DNA of 64,000 bases from an uncultured Vicinamibacterales bacterium (GCA_958295905.1 OY282382.1:1264001-1328000), one strand, 5' to 3'. Shown: positions 1 to 8,496, counted from the stretch's first letter. Notes: generated from the sequence alone by a model not told the origin. Numbers and translations: made by a program.

Positions 1-1596
1 GTCGACGGCCGCCGCGGGCGGCCGTTCTCTGGCGCCGACCCGCGCCATCCAGTCTGCCTCTTCGGTAGTCAGACGCTCCCTGAGCGTGTCGAAGACGGCG
101 TCGCCGGGCCAGCCGGCCAGCGATCGAGCGGCGGCGAGAATCGGCTCCGTCGCCAAGCCCGCGATATCGTCGTCGTCCAGCCCCGCGATGATCTCCATCG
201 CCGCCGCCGTATCCCGCACCAAGGCCCAAATCAGGCCCTTCTCGAACGGCTTCGGCTTCCGCCCGAGCGCAATGCGGCGTTCGTCGACCGTCGTCCGCTT
301 CGCCACCGCCGCTCTGCGGATCTCCCGGCGCACGACATCCTCGAGAATCCCCGCCCGATGCGCGACGCTGTCGGCGAAATGATCGGCCTCCGCCGCCTCC
401 GGTATGCGGGCCGCCACCTCCAGCATCCGCTTCACGAACTCGCGCCGGTGATCGCCGCGGGTCAGATCGCGCTGCGACGCCTCGCGATCCAGCACATACT
501 TCAGATACGGCCGAGACCCTCGGAGCGTTTCCCGGTACCGAGCGACCCCCCGGTTCCGGATGCAGGTGTCGGGGTCCTCGCCGTCCGGGAGCACCGCCAC
601 GTTGACCTGCAGCCCCTGCGCGAGCAGCAGCTCGCCGGAGCGGGTCGCGGCCCCGGCGCCGGCCGGATCGGGGTCGAAGCTCACGATCACCTTCGACGTA
701 AAGCGCCGGAGCAACCGAATCTGCTGTTCCCCCAAGGCGGTGCCGCAGCAGGCGACCACCGGGGCGACACCCGCCTGCACCGCCTGCGCGAGATCGAAGT
801 ACCCCTCCACGAGGATCGCGTACCCGGCCTCGCGGATGGCGCGCTTGGACAGGTGAAGCCCATACAGTGTACGCGCTTTCGAGTAGATCGCGGTCTCCGG
901 CGAGTTCAGGTACTTCGCCGGCTGGTCCGCCTGCAGGGCCCGTGCGCCGAAGGCGATGATCGTCCCGCTGTCCCGGGCGATCGGAATGACCAGCCGGTTC
1001 CGGAACCGGTCGACGGGCGGTCCTCCCTCCCGGGCGATCGCCACCCCGCTCCGCACGAGGAGCTCGTCCGACCAGCCGCGCGTGCGCAGATGCGCGGTCA
1101 GGCGGTCGCGGCCCGGCGGCGCGAAACCCAGCCCGAGCTGCGCGGCGGTGTCCGGGGTGATGTCCCGGGCCGCGAGATGGTCCCTGGCGGCCCGGCCCGC
1201 CGTCTCGGCCAGACACGTCGTGAAGAACTCCGCCGCCGCCTCGTGGACGGCGACGAGCGCCTCGCGTTCCGCGTCCGCCGCGGCGTCCCGATCCGTGGCG
1301 GGCTCGGGAGTCTGGACCCCGATGCGTTGCGCGAGGTGGCGCACCGCGTCCTGGAAACCGAACTTCTCCTGGAGCTCGAGGAACTTCAGGACGTCTCCGC
1401 CCACGCCGCATCCGAAGCAGTGAAAAAAGCCCTTGTCCTGATGGACGTGGAACGACGGGGTCTTCTCCGCGTGAAACGGACAGAGACCCTGGTGGCTGGT
1501 CCCTGCCCTCCGGAGCGGGACGTAGTCCTGCACGATCTGCACGATATCCGCTTGCGACTTCAGGTCGTCGATGAACGACTGGGGGAACAGGCCCAT
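1..1596 (-). CDS. dnaG: DNA primase DnaG (3' end outside the window)
   Basis: DnaG makes the RNA primers for lagging-strand synthesis at the replication fork. The frame is open from the ATG at 1596 to the window edge, giving 532 codons; full-length DnaG is about 600 residues, so the C-terminal helicase-binding part is cut off. The N-terminal CHC2 zinc finger is complete (C39, H42, C60, C63). A TOPRIM motif, VEGYFDL, has its metal-binding Glu at about residue 264 and is followed by a second acidic patch, SFDPDPAG. The start lies 8 bp after the mutS2 stop, so the two genes are probably cotranscribed. The start is supported by the family-typical opening MGLFPQSFIDDLK. Confidence 0.96.
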   Translation of the reverse strand, partial: MGLFPQSFIDDLKSQADIVQIVQDYVPLRRAGTSHQGLCPFHAEKTPSFHVHQDKGFFHCFGCGVGGDVLKFLELQEKFGFQDAVRHLAQRIGVQTPEPATDRDAAADAEREALVAVHEAAAEFFTTCLAETAGRAARDHLAARDITPDTAAQLGLGFAPPGRDRLTAHLRTRGWSDELLVRSGVAIAREGGPPVDRFRNRLVIPIARDSGTIIAFGARALQADQPAKYLNSPETAIYSKARTLYGLHLSKRAIREAGYAILVEGYFDLAQAVQAGVAPVVACCGTALGEQQIRLLRRFTSKVIVSFDPDPAGAGAATRSGELLLAQGLQVNVAVLPDGEDPDTCIRNRGVARYRETLRGSRPYLKYVLDREASQRDLTRGDHRREFVKRMLEVAARIPEAAEADHFADSVAHRAGILEDVVRREIRRAAVAKRTTVDERRIALGRKPKPFEKGLIWALVRDTAAAMEIIAGLDDDDIAGLATEPILAAARSLAGWPGDAVFDTLRERLTTEEADWMARVGARERPPAAAVD

Positions 1597-1604
1597 GTCC
1601 GCGG

Positions 1605-4055
1605 TCAGTCCTTCAGCTCGGCAATCGTGACCGCGCCGCCCCCGTCCTCGGGTGCCGCCGCCGACACCCGCCGGACGCACGGGTGGGTATCGAGAAACCG
1701 GGTAATCGAGCGCCGCAACTGGCCGGTGCCGTGTCCGTGCACGAAGCGCACGGTACGGGTTTCGCTCATCAGGGCATGGTCGAGGTGCTTCTCGACCCGC
1801 GACAGGGCTTCATCGACCCGGCACCCGATGACGTTCAGCTCCTCGAGCGCCCCCGCCGGCTCCTCGACGTGAATGGCGACCTGGCTGCGGGGCCGGCGCG
1901 GCGCGGTCCGGCGTCCGCCCGCGGCCCGCAGCGAGGCGAGCGGCACCCGCAACCGCTTGCCGTTGACCTCCACGTCGGCGTCCTGACCGTGGAGCGACTG
2001 CACCGCACCGGCGACCCCGAGGGTCGACACCGTCACCCAGGCCCCGACCTCGACGTCGGGCGGCGGCGCCGCCGGCGCCGGGGCGGGAACCTCGAGCCGG
2101 CGGGCGACGGCGTCGAGCGCCGTCTGCGCCTCGGCCTTCAGGGTCCCGCGGTCCCCCGTCGACAGCGCCGGTTCCCGGTTGTCGATCCGGCCGGCCGCCT
2201 CCCGCTCGAGGGAGGCGACCCGTTCGCGCAGGCCCCCGACGATCCCGTCGATCTCGTCCCGGGCGGCTCGGAGCCGCTCGCCGAGCGACTGTTCGAACCG
2301 CTTCCGGCCGGCCTCCTCCCGCTCTTCGAGCTCGCGCTCGCGCCGGGCGAGCCCGGCCGTCTGCGCGGTCAGCGACCGCTCGCGTTCCCCGAGCTCCCCG
2401 CGAAGCTGGTCGAGCCGCCGGCGGTCCGTGTCGATCCGGGCCAGATGCTCCGCGAGCTGAGCCTCGCGGGCGCTGCGCCGATGCGCGGCGGCGGCGATGA
2501 TCTCGGGGGCGAGGCCCAGCCGGCCGGCGATCTCCAGGGCCAGGCTGCGGCCGGCCGAGCCGTAGATCAACCGGTAGGTCGGCGCGAACGTGTCCGGGTC
2601 GAAGCCGAACGCGGCGCACGCGACCCCGCTCGTCGTGGCGCCGTAGGACTTGAGAACGTCGTCGTGGGTGGTGGCGATGACGTGCGCTCCCCGTTCGCGG
2701 AAGTGCTCGACCACCGCGCATCCCAGTGCCCCGCCCTCCGCCGGATCGGTGCCGGCGCCGACCTCGTCGAGCAGAATCAACCCCGGGAGGGCCAGCCTGC
2801 GATCCATCGCCACGATGTTGCTCAGATGTCCCGAGAACGTGCTCAGGTTGGCCGCGATCGACTGCTCGTCGCCGATGTCCGCGAAGACCGACCGGAAGAC
2901 CGGGATCACGGATCCCGCGGCGGCCGGTACGTGCAGTCCGGCCTGCGCCATGAGGGTGAGCAGCCCGGCCGTCTTCAGCGCGACGGTCTTCCCGCCGGTG
3001 TTCGGGCCGGTGACGATCAGGGCGCGGTCGGGCGATCGCAGGACGATGTCGACGGGAACCGGCTCGGCGGGTCCACCCGCGGGCGCGGGCGTCTCCAGCC
3101 GGCTCGTCACCGCCCTCATCAGCAGCGGATGCCGGGCCGCCCGGAGCTCGAAGGTCTCGTCGGTCGCGAGGCGCGGCTCCACGCCGCCGATCGCCGCCGC
3201 GAACGCGGCGCGCGCCTGCACGGCGTCGAGATCCGTCGCCACCGTCAGGGTCCGCCGCAGGTCCGCCGCGCGCCGCCGGAACGCCGAAGACAGCCCCAGC
3301 AGCACGCGGCGGACCTCGTCCTCCTCGTGCTGCTCCAGGGCGACGATCTCGTTGTTGACGTCGACGGTGCTGAGCGGCTCGAGGAACAGGCTGGCCCCGC
3401 TCGTCGAGCTCCCGTGCACGATGCCCGGGATGGCCGTGCGATGCTCCGATCGGACGACCAGCACGAACCGCCCGTTGCGCTCGGTGATCACCCGGTCCTG
3501 CAGGTACTTGGCGGTCTCCCGATCCCGCAGGAACGATTCGAGATTCCCGCGCAGCCGGTTGCGCTGCTTGCGCAGGCGGCTGCGAATCGTCTTCAGCTCC
3601 GGGCTCGCATCGTCGTTGACGTCGCCGCCGGCGTCGATCTTCCGGTGAACGTCATCGCACTCCCGCTTCCAGGCGGCGCAGCCGTTCACGATCGCGGCCA
3701 GCCCCGGATACGGCCCGCCCCCGGCATTGCGAACGGTTTGGCACGACCGTTCGACCGATTGGAGAAACCCGGCCAGCTTCCGCAGATCGATCGGGGCGAG
3801 GGGTTGCGCCTCGATGGCGAGCCGCGCCAGGATCCCGGCGAGGCCGCTGGGCGCTTCGAGGGGGATGCCCTCGTCGTTGGCGGCGAGAAACCGGACCCCT
3901 TCGGCCGTGTGGGCGAGCGCGGTCTGGACCGCGCGCCGGTCGGTGAGCGGCCGCAGTTCCGCGAGCCGGCCGGCTCCGAGCGGGGTCAGGGCATGGCTGG
4001 CGACCACCTCGACCACGCGGTCGAACTCGAGGGTCGTCTGGGTTCCTGCGTGCAT
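1605..4055 (-). CDS. mutS2: Endonuclease MutS2
   Basis: MutS2 is a MutS-like ATPase with a C-terminal Smr nuclease domain; in studied bacteria it suppresses homologous recombination or acts in rescue of collided ribosomes. The 816-residue protein has MutS core domains, Walker A GPNTGGKT (Lys at about 356), Walker B LILLDEVGAGTD (about 427-438), a long charged coiled coil (about 510-650) and an Smr domain with the signature HGHGTGQLR near residue 775. The ATG at 4055 (MHAGTQTTLEFDRVV) is chosen because the family begins here; the frame is open 34 codons further upstream, but that stretch is unlike MutS2. It probably forms an operon with dnaG. An insertion sequence sits about 150 bp upstream. 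Confidence 0.95.
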   Translation of the reverse strand: MHAGTQTTLEFDRVVEVVASHALTPLGAGRLAELRPLTDRRAVQTALAHTAEGVRFLAANDEGIPLEAPSGLAGILARLAIEAQPLAPIDLRKLAGFLQSVERSCQTVRNAGGGPYPGLAAIVNGCAAWKRECDDVHRKIDAGGDVNDDASPELKTIRSRLRKQRNRLRGNLESFLRDRETAKYLQDRVITERNGRFVLVVRSEHRTAIPGIVHGSSTSGASLFLEPLSTVDVNNEIVALEQHEEDEVRRVLLGLSSAFRRRAADLRRTLTVATDLDAVQARAAFAAAIGGVEPRLATDETFELRAARHPLLMRAVTSRLETPAPAGGPAEPVPVDIVLRSPDRALIVTGPNTGGKTVALKTAGLLTLMAQAGLHVPAAAGSVIPVFRSVFADIGDEQSIAANLSTFSGHLSNIVAMDRRLALPGLILLDEVGAGTDPAEGGALGCAVVEHFRERGAHVIATTHDDVLKSYGATTSGVACAAFGFDPDTFAPTYRLIYGSAGRSLALEIAGRLGLAPEIIAAAAHRRSAREAQLAEHLARIDTDRRRLDQLRGELGERERSLTAQTAGLARRERELEEREEAGRKRFEQSLGERLRAARDEIDGIVGGLRERVASLEREAAGRIDNREPALSTGDRGTLKAEAQTALDAVARRLEVPAPAPAAPPPDVEVGAWVTVSTLGVAGAVQSLHGQDADVEVNGKRLRVPLASLRAAGGRRTAPRRPRSQVAIHVEEPAGALEELNVIGCRVDEALSRVEKHLDHALMSETRTVRFVHGHGTGQLRRSITRFLDTHPCVRRVSAAAPEDGGGAVTIAELKD

Positions 4056-4160
4056 CGCTGCAACGGCGCCGGTTCTCAACGGACGCTGGCCCGGCTCGGG
4101 CTTCCGAGCAGCCGTGGCCGCGATGCTCGGAAGGTCAGAAGCGGAGGTTTGGAACAAGAA

Positions 4161-4190
4161 AGAATATCACGGTGCCGAGAGCGTGCTCAA
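4161..4190 (-). promoter_or_regulatory. Putative sigma-70 promoter for mutS2-dnaG
   Basis: On the minus strand, TTGAGC (4190-4185) and TATTCT (4166-4161) are separated by 18 bp, about 105 bp upstream of the mutS2 ATG. The left target duplication of the first insertion sequence starts only 8 bp upstream of the -35 box, so the insertion spared the promoter core. Inference from motif and position only. Confidence 0.45.
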
Positions 4191-4197
4191 CTTGGCT

Positions 4198-4206
4198 ACC
4201 GTGGCA
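4198..4206 (+). repeat. Left 9-bp target-site duplication of IS copy 1
   Basis: ACCGTGGCA directly abuts the left inverted repeat at 4207 and recurs directly after the right end at 6083-6091. A 9-bp duplication agrees with what I recall for the ISKra4 group. Confidence 0.85.
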
Positions 4207-4235
4207 GGGTGCACGTCAGATTTGTGAGATGCCCC

Positions 4236-5585
4236 TCAAGCGGCCTTTGCGGCTCGTCGTTCCCAGAAATCCTCGAAGCGGCCGCTGAGCTTGCAGCACC
4301 GCAGGGCGATGATGGCGTTGGCGCCGGCCACCGTCCAGTGCATGCCGGCCCGCTTGAGCCGGGCGCCGATGGCGTGTTTGCATCCCGCCTCGACGACGCC
4401 CGATGACACGCAAAGACCCCACGCGCGGAACTCCGCATAGCGCATCCGGTGGCGGTTGCGGGTCAGGTAGTCGATACACTTGCGGGCTTCATCGCAGGTC
4501 TGGCGGTGGGGGCGCAGGGCGGTCAGGACCGCCCCGATCCGCCCCGCGTCCAACTCGTCCCGCCGGTCCTTGCCCCACCGGGCGGCGAGGTCCGTGCCGG
4601 CGCCGTAGACGGCCTTGGCCACATCGCACAGATGCCCCTTGGCGTGGTAGAGGTCGACGATTTCGATGGCGCCGGGGAACTGTTCGGCGGACAGATTCCA
4701 GATCCACTCGGCCCCGTCGCCGATGACGACGCGACGCGACGCGGTGTCGAAGTCGCGCCGCCGCGCTTCGCGGTACGCCCGTTGCGCGAACGGGGACGGC
4801 TGCGGGTCGGCGTCGCGGCCGGCCGCGCTCTCGACCGCAGCGCTGTAGCTGACCGAACCGCGGTCCCGGACGGGCAGGCCGTCCCCGTCGCGCGTTTCCG
4901 CCGTCCACACCGTGACCAGCTTGACCTCGCGGGTCTTGGCCGAACCGTCGGGCTGCTTGCCGCGCCGCCCGGCCGTCTCGGACTTGCGCACCGGCACCCC
5001 GGTGCCGTCCAACCCGAGGTACATCGTCGGCGCCGCGGCGGGGGCGGGTTCGACCACCCCGCGTTCGTCGGCCGCGACCGCGCATCCCAGCGCTTCGGCG
5101 GTACGCTCGACCTGCTTGGCCCCGATGCGCATCCCGGTCAAATCGCTCAACAACCCGCTCGCGTCGGCGAAGCTCCCATCCGCCGCCACCAGTCCCACCA
5201 TCCGCGTGAGGGCGGGGGACAGCGCGGTGCCGTGCAGGCCCAACGCTTGGTCCCGCGGGCACACGCCCGCGCGGCAGGCGGCGCAGTAGTAGTAGGCGCG
5301 TTCCAGCGTCACCGGCCCCAGTACGGTGCCGAACGTCTTCGGGCGGCGGCCGGCGTAGCGCGCCGTCTGTCCGCAGGCGCACACCACCGTCGGGCCGCAG
5401 GAGTCGGTGCGGTCCGCGTTCAGTTGGTGCTCTACCTCCCCCGCGGCGGCGTCGAGCACCCCGCGGCGGACGGCTTGTTCGAAGGCCTCGAAGTCCTGCC
5501 CGGACGCCCCCGGTCCGACGAGTTCGGCGATCCCGGTGGCAATCTTGAGGTTGATCCCGGCCGCGAACGCTTCCGCCGGGCCCCC
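4236..5585 (-). CDS. IS copy 1 transposase (ISKra4 family), made by -1 frameshift
   Basis: This frame encodes the DDE-type transposase. Acidic candidates lie in YLGLDGTGVPV, VVIGDGAEWIWNL and SSGVVEAGCKHAIGARLK, which match the DDE motifs of the ISKra4 group as I recall them. A Cys-rich finger (CACGQTARY with YYYCAACRAGVCP) precedes the catalytic core. The frame is open from the slippery heptamer at 5591-5585. The first start-like codon inside it is a GTG at 5459, but homology-like sequence (AFAAGINLKIATGIAEL) continues upstream of it. I therefore infer expression by -1 slippage from the frame starting at 5971, giving AEKK followed by GGPAEAF. Internal initiation at 5459 would leave 407 residues. 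Confidence 0.85.
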   Translation of the reverse strand, partial: GGPAEAFAAGINLKIATGIAELVGPGASGQDFEAFEQAVRRGVLDAAAGEVEHQLNADRTDSCGPTVVCACGQTARYAGRRPKTFGTVLGPVTLERAYYYCAACRAGVCPRDQALGLHGTALSPALTRMVGLVAADGSFADASGLLSDLTGMRIGAKQVERTAEALGCAVAADERGVVEPAPAAAPTMYLGLDGTGVPVRKSETAGRRGKQPDGSAKTREVKLVTVWTAETRDGDGLPVRDRGSVSYSAAVESAAGRDADPQPSPFAQRAYREARRRDFDTASRRVVIGDGAEWIWNLSAEQFPGAIEIVDLYHAKGHLCDVAKAVYGAGTDLAARWGKDRRDELDAGRIGAVLTALRPHRQTCDEARKCIDYLTRNRHRMRYAEFRAWGLCVSSGVVEAGCKHAIGARLKRAGMHWTVAGANAIIALRCCKLSGRFEDFWERRAAKAA

Positions 5586-5971
5586 TTTTTTTCCGCCGCG
5601 GCGGGGGGCGGCGGCGGAGCGGCGGGGCGCGGGCGCCCGGCCGCCAGCCGGGCTTCACTCAGCGCATCGCTGACCTCGATCAACGCTTTCGACAACTCCC
5701 GGAAGCGCCGGTACTCCGCGTTCTGCGCCTGGACTTCCGCACCCGCGTCCGCCGGAATCAGCCGCGTCACCGTCTTGCCGTCCTGCTTGCGCGTCAGCGA
5801 CAGGACCGGGCCGCGTCCCGAGGCCCCCCGGTCGGCGCAACCACAGGATGCCTTGCCGCAGCGGCGGCACCGCTCCGTCAGCGTCCCTGAACGCATCTCG
5901 CCGACCGCGGCCAACTGACTCCGAAGGTGGGCGTGGCGCCGCTCCAGGGCGGCAATCTGCGCATCGGACAT
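5432..5971 (-). CDS. IS copy 1 first frame (DUF6788-like N-terminal part)
   Basis: The zero-frame product is 179 residues. It begins with a predicted helical segment and a zinc-ribbon-like stretch (RCRRCGKASCGCA), then SLTRKQDGKTVTRL, as in small DUF6788-type proteins next to ISKra4 transposases. A strong ribosome site, GGAGGAG, precedes the ATG at 5971. After residue 129 the zero frame becomes low-complexity Arg/Pro/Ser, unlike a folded domain. The preceding AAA AAG codons lie in a canonical slippery site (5591-5585), so the useful product is probably the -1 fusion with the downstream transposase, about 578 residues. Confidence 0.75.
   Translation of the reverse strand: MSDAQIAALERRHAHLRSQLAAVGEMRSGTLTERCRRCGKASCGCADRGASGRGPVLSLTRKQDGKTVTRLIPADAGAEVQAQNAEYRRFRELSKALIEVSDALSEARLAAGRPRPAAPPPPPAAAEKKGARRKRSRPGSTSRLPPGSPNSSDRGRPGRTSRPSNKPSAAGCSTPPRGR
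5585..5591 (-). promoter_or_regulatory. Canonical -1 ribosomal slippery site, copy 1
   Basis: A AAA AAG lies in the correct phase relative to the first frame (GAA AAA AAG, codons 127-129). A -1 slip enters the transposase frame as GGG GGC CCG. The same heptamer is present in copy 2 at 7479-7485. Confidence 0.7.
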
Positions 5972-6082
5972 GATCGGGCTCCTCCAGGCTCAAAACAGCC
6001 TCCATACTGATAGCATCGGTCGATCACGCCTTGCTCTACATCCCCAACGACATTCCCTAACCAACAAATCTGACGTGCACCC

Positions 6083-6100
6083 ACCGTGGCAGTGCCCGAC
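6083..6100 (+). repeat. 18-bp linker between the two IS copies
   Basis: The linker is exactly two 9-mers: ACCGTGGCA (6083-6091, right target duplication of copy 1) and GTGCCCGAC (6092-6100, immediately left of copy 2). The second 9-mer is not repeated to the right of copy 2 but is the target duplication of the 181-bp miniature element at 11070. Confidence 0.85.
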
Positions 6101-6129
6101 GGGTGCACGTCAGATTTGTGAGATGCCCC

Positions 6130-7479
6130 TCAAGCGGCCTTTGCGGCTCGTCGTTCCCAGAAATCCTCGAAGCGGCCGCTGAGCTTGCAGCACCGCAGGG
6201 CGATGATGGCGTTGGCGCCGGCCACCGTCCAGTGCATGCCGGCCCGCTTGAGCCGGGCGCCGATGGCGTGTTTGCATCCCGCCTCGACGACGCCCGATGA
6301 CACGCAAAGACCCCACGCGCGGAACTCCGCATAGCGCATCCGGTGGCGGTTGCGGGTCAGGTAGTCGATACACTTGCGGGCTTCATCGCAGGTCTGGCGG
6401 TGGGGGCGCAGGGCGGTCAGGACCGCCCCGATCCGCCCCGCGTCCAACTCGTCCCGCCGGTCCTTGCCCCACCGGGCGGCGAGGTCCGTGCCGGCGCCGT
6501 AGACGGCCTTGGCCACATCGCACAGATGCCCCTTGGCGTGGTAGAGGTCGACGATTTCGATGGCGCCGGGGAACTGTTCGGCGGACAGATTCCAGATCCA
6601 CTCGGCCCCGTCGCCGATGACGACGCGACGCGACGCGGTGTCGAAGTCGCGCCGCCGCGCTTCGCGGTACGCCCGTTGCGCGAACGGGGACGGCTGCGGG
6701 TCGGCGTCGCGGCCGGCCGCGCTCTCGACCGCAGCGCTGTAGCTGACCGAACCGCGGTCCCGGACGGGCAGGCCGTCCCCGTCGCGCGTTTCCGCCGTCC
6801 ACACCGTGACCAGCTTGACCTCGCGGGTCTTGGCCGAACCGTCGGGCTGCTTGCCGCGCCGCCCGGCCGTCTCGGACTTGCGCACCGGCACCCCGGTGCC
6901 GTCCAACCCGAGGTACATCGTCGGCGCCGCGGCGGGGGCGGGTTCGACCACCCCGCGTTCGTCGGCCGCGACCGCGCATCCCAGCGCTTCGGCGGTACGC
7001 TCGACCTGCTTGGCCCCGATGCGCATCCCGGTCAAATCGCTCAACAACCCGCTCGCGTCGGCGAAGCTCCCATCCGCCGCCACCAGTCCCACCATCCGCG
7101 TGAGGGCGGGGGACAGCGCGGTGCCGTGCAGGCCCAACGCTTGGTCCCGCGGGCACACGCCCGCGCGGCAGGCGGCGCAGTAGTAGTAGGCGCGTTCCAG
7201 CGTCACCGGCCCCAGTACGGTGCCGAACGTCTTCGGGCGGCGGCCGGCGTAGCGCGCCGTCTGTCCGCAGGCGCACACCACCGTCGGGCCGCAGGAGTCG
7301 GTGCGGTCCGCGTTCAGTTGGTGCTCTACCTCCCCCGCGGCGGCGTCGAGCACCCCGCGGCGGACGGCTTGTTCGAAGGCCTCGAAGTCCTGCCCGGACG
7401 CCCCCGGTCCGACGAGTTCGGCGATCCCGGTGGCAATCTTGAGGTTGATCCCGGCCGCGAACGCTTCCGCCGGGCCCCC
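6130..7479 (-). CDS. IS copy 2 transposase (ISKra4 family), made by -1 frameshift
   Basis: The translation matches that of copy 1, with the same LDGTGVP, IGDGAEW and VVEAGCK motifs and no inactivating change visible. Both copies therefore look competent to transpose. The stop at 6130 lies close to the left inverted repeat. Confidence 0.85.
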   Translation of the reverse strand, partial: GGPAEAFAAGINLKIATGIAELVGPGASGQDFEAFEQAVRRGVLDAAAGEVEHQLNADRTDSCGPTVVCACGQTARYAGRRPKTFGTVLGPVTLERAYYYCAACRAGVCPRDQALGLHGTALSPALTRMVGLVAADGSFADASGLLSDLTGMRIGAKQVERTAEALGCAVAADERGVVEPAPAAAPTMYLGLDGTGVPVRKSETAGRRGKQPDGSAKTREVKLVTVWTAETRDGDGLPVRDRGSVSYSAAVESAAGRDADPQPSPFAQRAYREARRRDFDTASRRVVIGDGAEWIWNLSAEQFPGAIEIVDLYHAKGHLCDVAKAVYGAGTDLAARWGKDRRDELDAGRIGAVLTALRPHRQTCDEARKCIDYLTRNRHRMRYAEFRAWGLCVSSGVVEAGCKHAIGARLKRAGMHWTVAGANAIIALRCCKLSGRFEDFWERRAAKAA

Positions 7480-7865
7480 TTTTTTTCCGCCGCGGCGGGG
7501 GGCGGCGGCGGAGCGGCGGGGCGCGGGCGCCCGGCCGCCAGCCGGGCTTCACTCAGCGCATCGCTGACCTCGATCAACGCTTTCGACAACTCCCGGAAGC
7601 GCCGGTACTCCGCGTTCTGCGCCTGGACTTCCGCACCCGCGTCCGCCGGAATCAGCCGCGTCACCGTCTTGCCGTCCTGCTTGCGCGTCAGCGACAGGAC
7701 CGGGCCGCGTCCCGAGGCCCCCCGGTCGGCGCAACCACAGGATGCCTTGCCGCAGCGGCGGCACCGCTCCGTCAGCGTCCCTGAACGCATCTCGCCGACC
7801 GCGGCCAACTGACTCCGAAGGTGGGCGTGGCGCCGCTCCAGGGCGGCAATCTGCGCATCGGACAT
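7326..7865 (-). CDS. IS copy 2 first frame (DUF6788-like N-terminal part)
   Basis: Same 179-residue product as in copy 1, starting at the ATG at 7865 behind GGAGGAG. The slippery A AAA AAG is at 7485-7479, and the expected functional product is the -1 fusion with the transposase frame. Confidence 0.75.
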   Translation of the reverse strand: MSDAQIAALERRHAHLRSQLAAVGEMRSGTLTERCRRCGKASCGCADRGASGRGPVLSLTRKQDGKTVTRLIPADAGAEVQAQNAEYRRFRELSKALIEVSDALSEARLAAGRPRPAAPPPPPAAAEKKGARRKRSRPGSTSRLPPGSPNSSDRGRPGRTSRPSNKPSAAGCSTPPRGR

Positions 7866-7985
7866 GATCGGGCTCCTCCAGGCTCAAAACAGCCTCCATA
7901 CTGATAGCATCGGTCGATCACGCCTTGCTCTACATCCCCAACGACATTCCCTAACCAACAAATCTGACGTGCACCCCCGTGGCAG

Positions 7986-8463
7986 GCCGTCCCACGCTCC
8001 GCCACCGCCGTGCGCAGGCGGAATCGTGGCGGATCCTGGCCCAAGTTTACCCAGTTGACCGGTCATTTTGCCGATCTTGGCTGTATTTCGGGTCTTTCAT
8101 GTCCGTAAGTTATTGATTCTAAAGGATCTGGTTTTATTGTCGTGTAATTGTAGTGCCATAATTTTCAAAGATGGGTTGGCTGGGGTAGATCCACCCGCCA
8201 TCGCGGGCATCGTGTTCCGCAAGACGCTCATCTGACCGACCCCTCTCACCGGTTTGGGTACGTTTGTAGTGCCACTCGAGTATTTCTGTCGGCGTAAGCT
8301 GCTTATTTACAGTATTTTATATTTATGGCTGGTAAACTTGGGCTGGGGCTCTGGACGTGCGGAATCGTGGATCTCACGCGATGCCGGCCGGTCGCCGAAA
8401 CGGCGGCGACCCCTCGAATCGGGGGCGGGCCGTCACGCGCCGTCAGCGTGGGATGCTCCTGCT
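7986..8463 (-). repeat. Dispersed palindrome-ended repeat (family R), copy 1, split by an insertion
   Basis: Left part 7986-8039 and right part 8343-8463 together match the family R unit (about 170 bp, ends CATCCCACGCT / AGCGTGGGATG). Other copies are at 9352, 9522, 28051 and 37789. Between the parts lies a 303-bp AT-rich element. The gene-free stretch 7977-8553 contains only this repeat, its insertion and the hairpin at 8497. Confidence 0.8.
8040..8342. mobile_element. AT-rich 303-bp miniature element with 12-bp terminal inverted repeats
   Basis: It begins CCCAAGTTTACC (8040-8051) and ends GGTAAACTTGGG (8331-8342), a perfect 12-bp inverted repeat. CTGG flanks both sides (8036-8039, 8343-8346), and removing the element plus one CTGG restores the repeat seen at 37789. 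Its base composition is strikingly AT-richer than its surroundings. No reading frame of transposase size is present. The 4-bp duplication and CC ends recall IS1380-like elements, but the family is uncertain. Confidence 0.75.
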
Positions 8464-8496
8464 ACCGCGGCGGAGCGTGGGATGGCGGGCTGCAGC

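Larger units (their letters stand above)
4207..6082 (-). mobile_element. ISKra4-family insertion sequence, copy 1 (1876 bp)
   Basis: The ends are GGGTGCACGTCAGATTTGT at 4207 and its inverted copy ending at 6082, flanked by the 9-bp duplication ACCGTGGCA. The element holds two overlapping minus-strand reading frames joined by a run of seven A. Family assignment rests on the transposase motifs (LDGTGVP, IGDGAEWIW, GVVEAGCK) and the 9-bp target duplication. Copy 2 at 6101-7976 has exactly the same length and its translations match, so the duplication is recent. Confidence 0.88.
6101..7976 (-). mobile_element. ISKra4-family insertion sequence, copy 2 (1876 bp)
   Basis: Same terminal inverted repeats, same length and the same encoded proteins as copy 1, shifted by 1894 bp. 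The left flank is GTGCCCGAC; the right flank begins CCGTGGCAGG, which resembles copy 1's target duplication (8 of 9 bases) rather than copy 2's own left flank. Copy 2 therefore lacks a proper duplication of its own and may have arrived by recombination, tandem duplication or an atypical transposition. Confidence 0.88.

Noticed and set aside
4449-5918. Long plus-strand frame of 489 codons opposite the IS transposase, repeated at 6343-7812
   Set aside because: Antisense frame with Arg/Gly/Pro-rich composition and no family motifs; a by-product of high GC content.
4207-7976. Composite transposon formed by the two IS copies
   Set aside because: Only 18 bp lie between them, so there is no cargo, and the outer flanks are not a clean duplication of one another at the copy 2 end.
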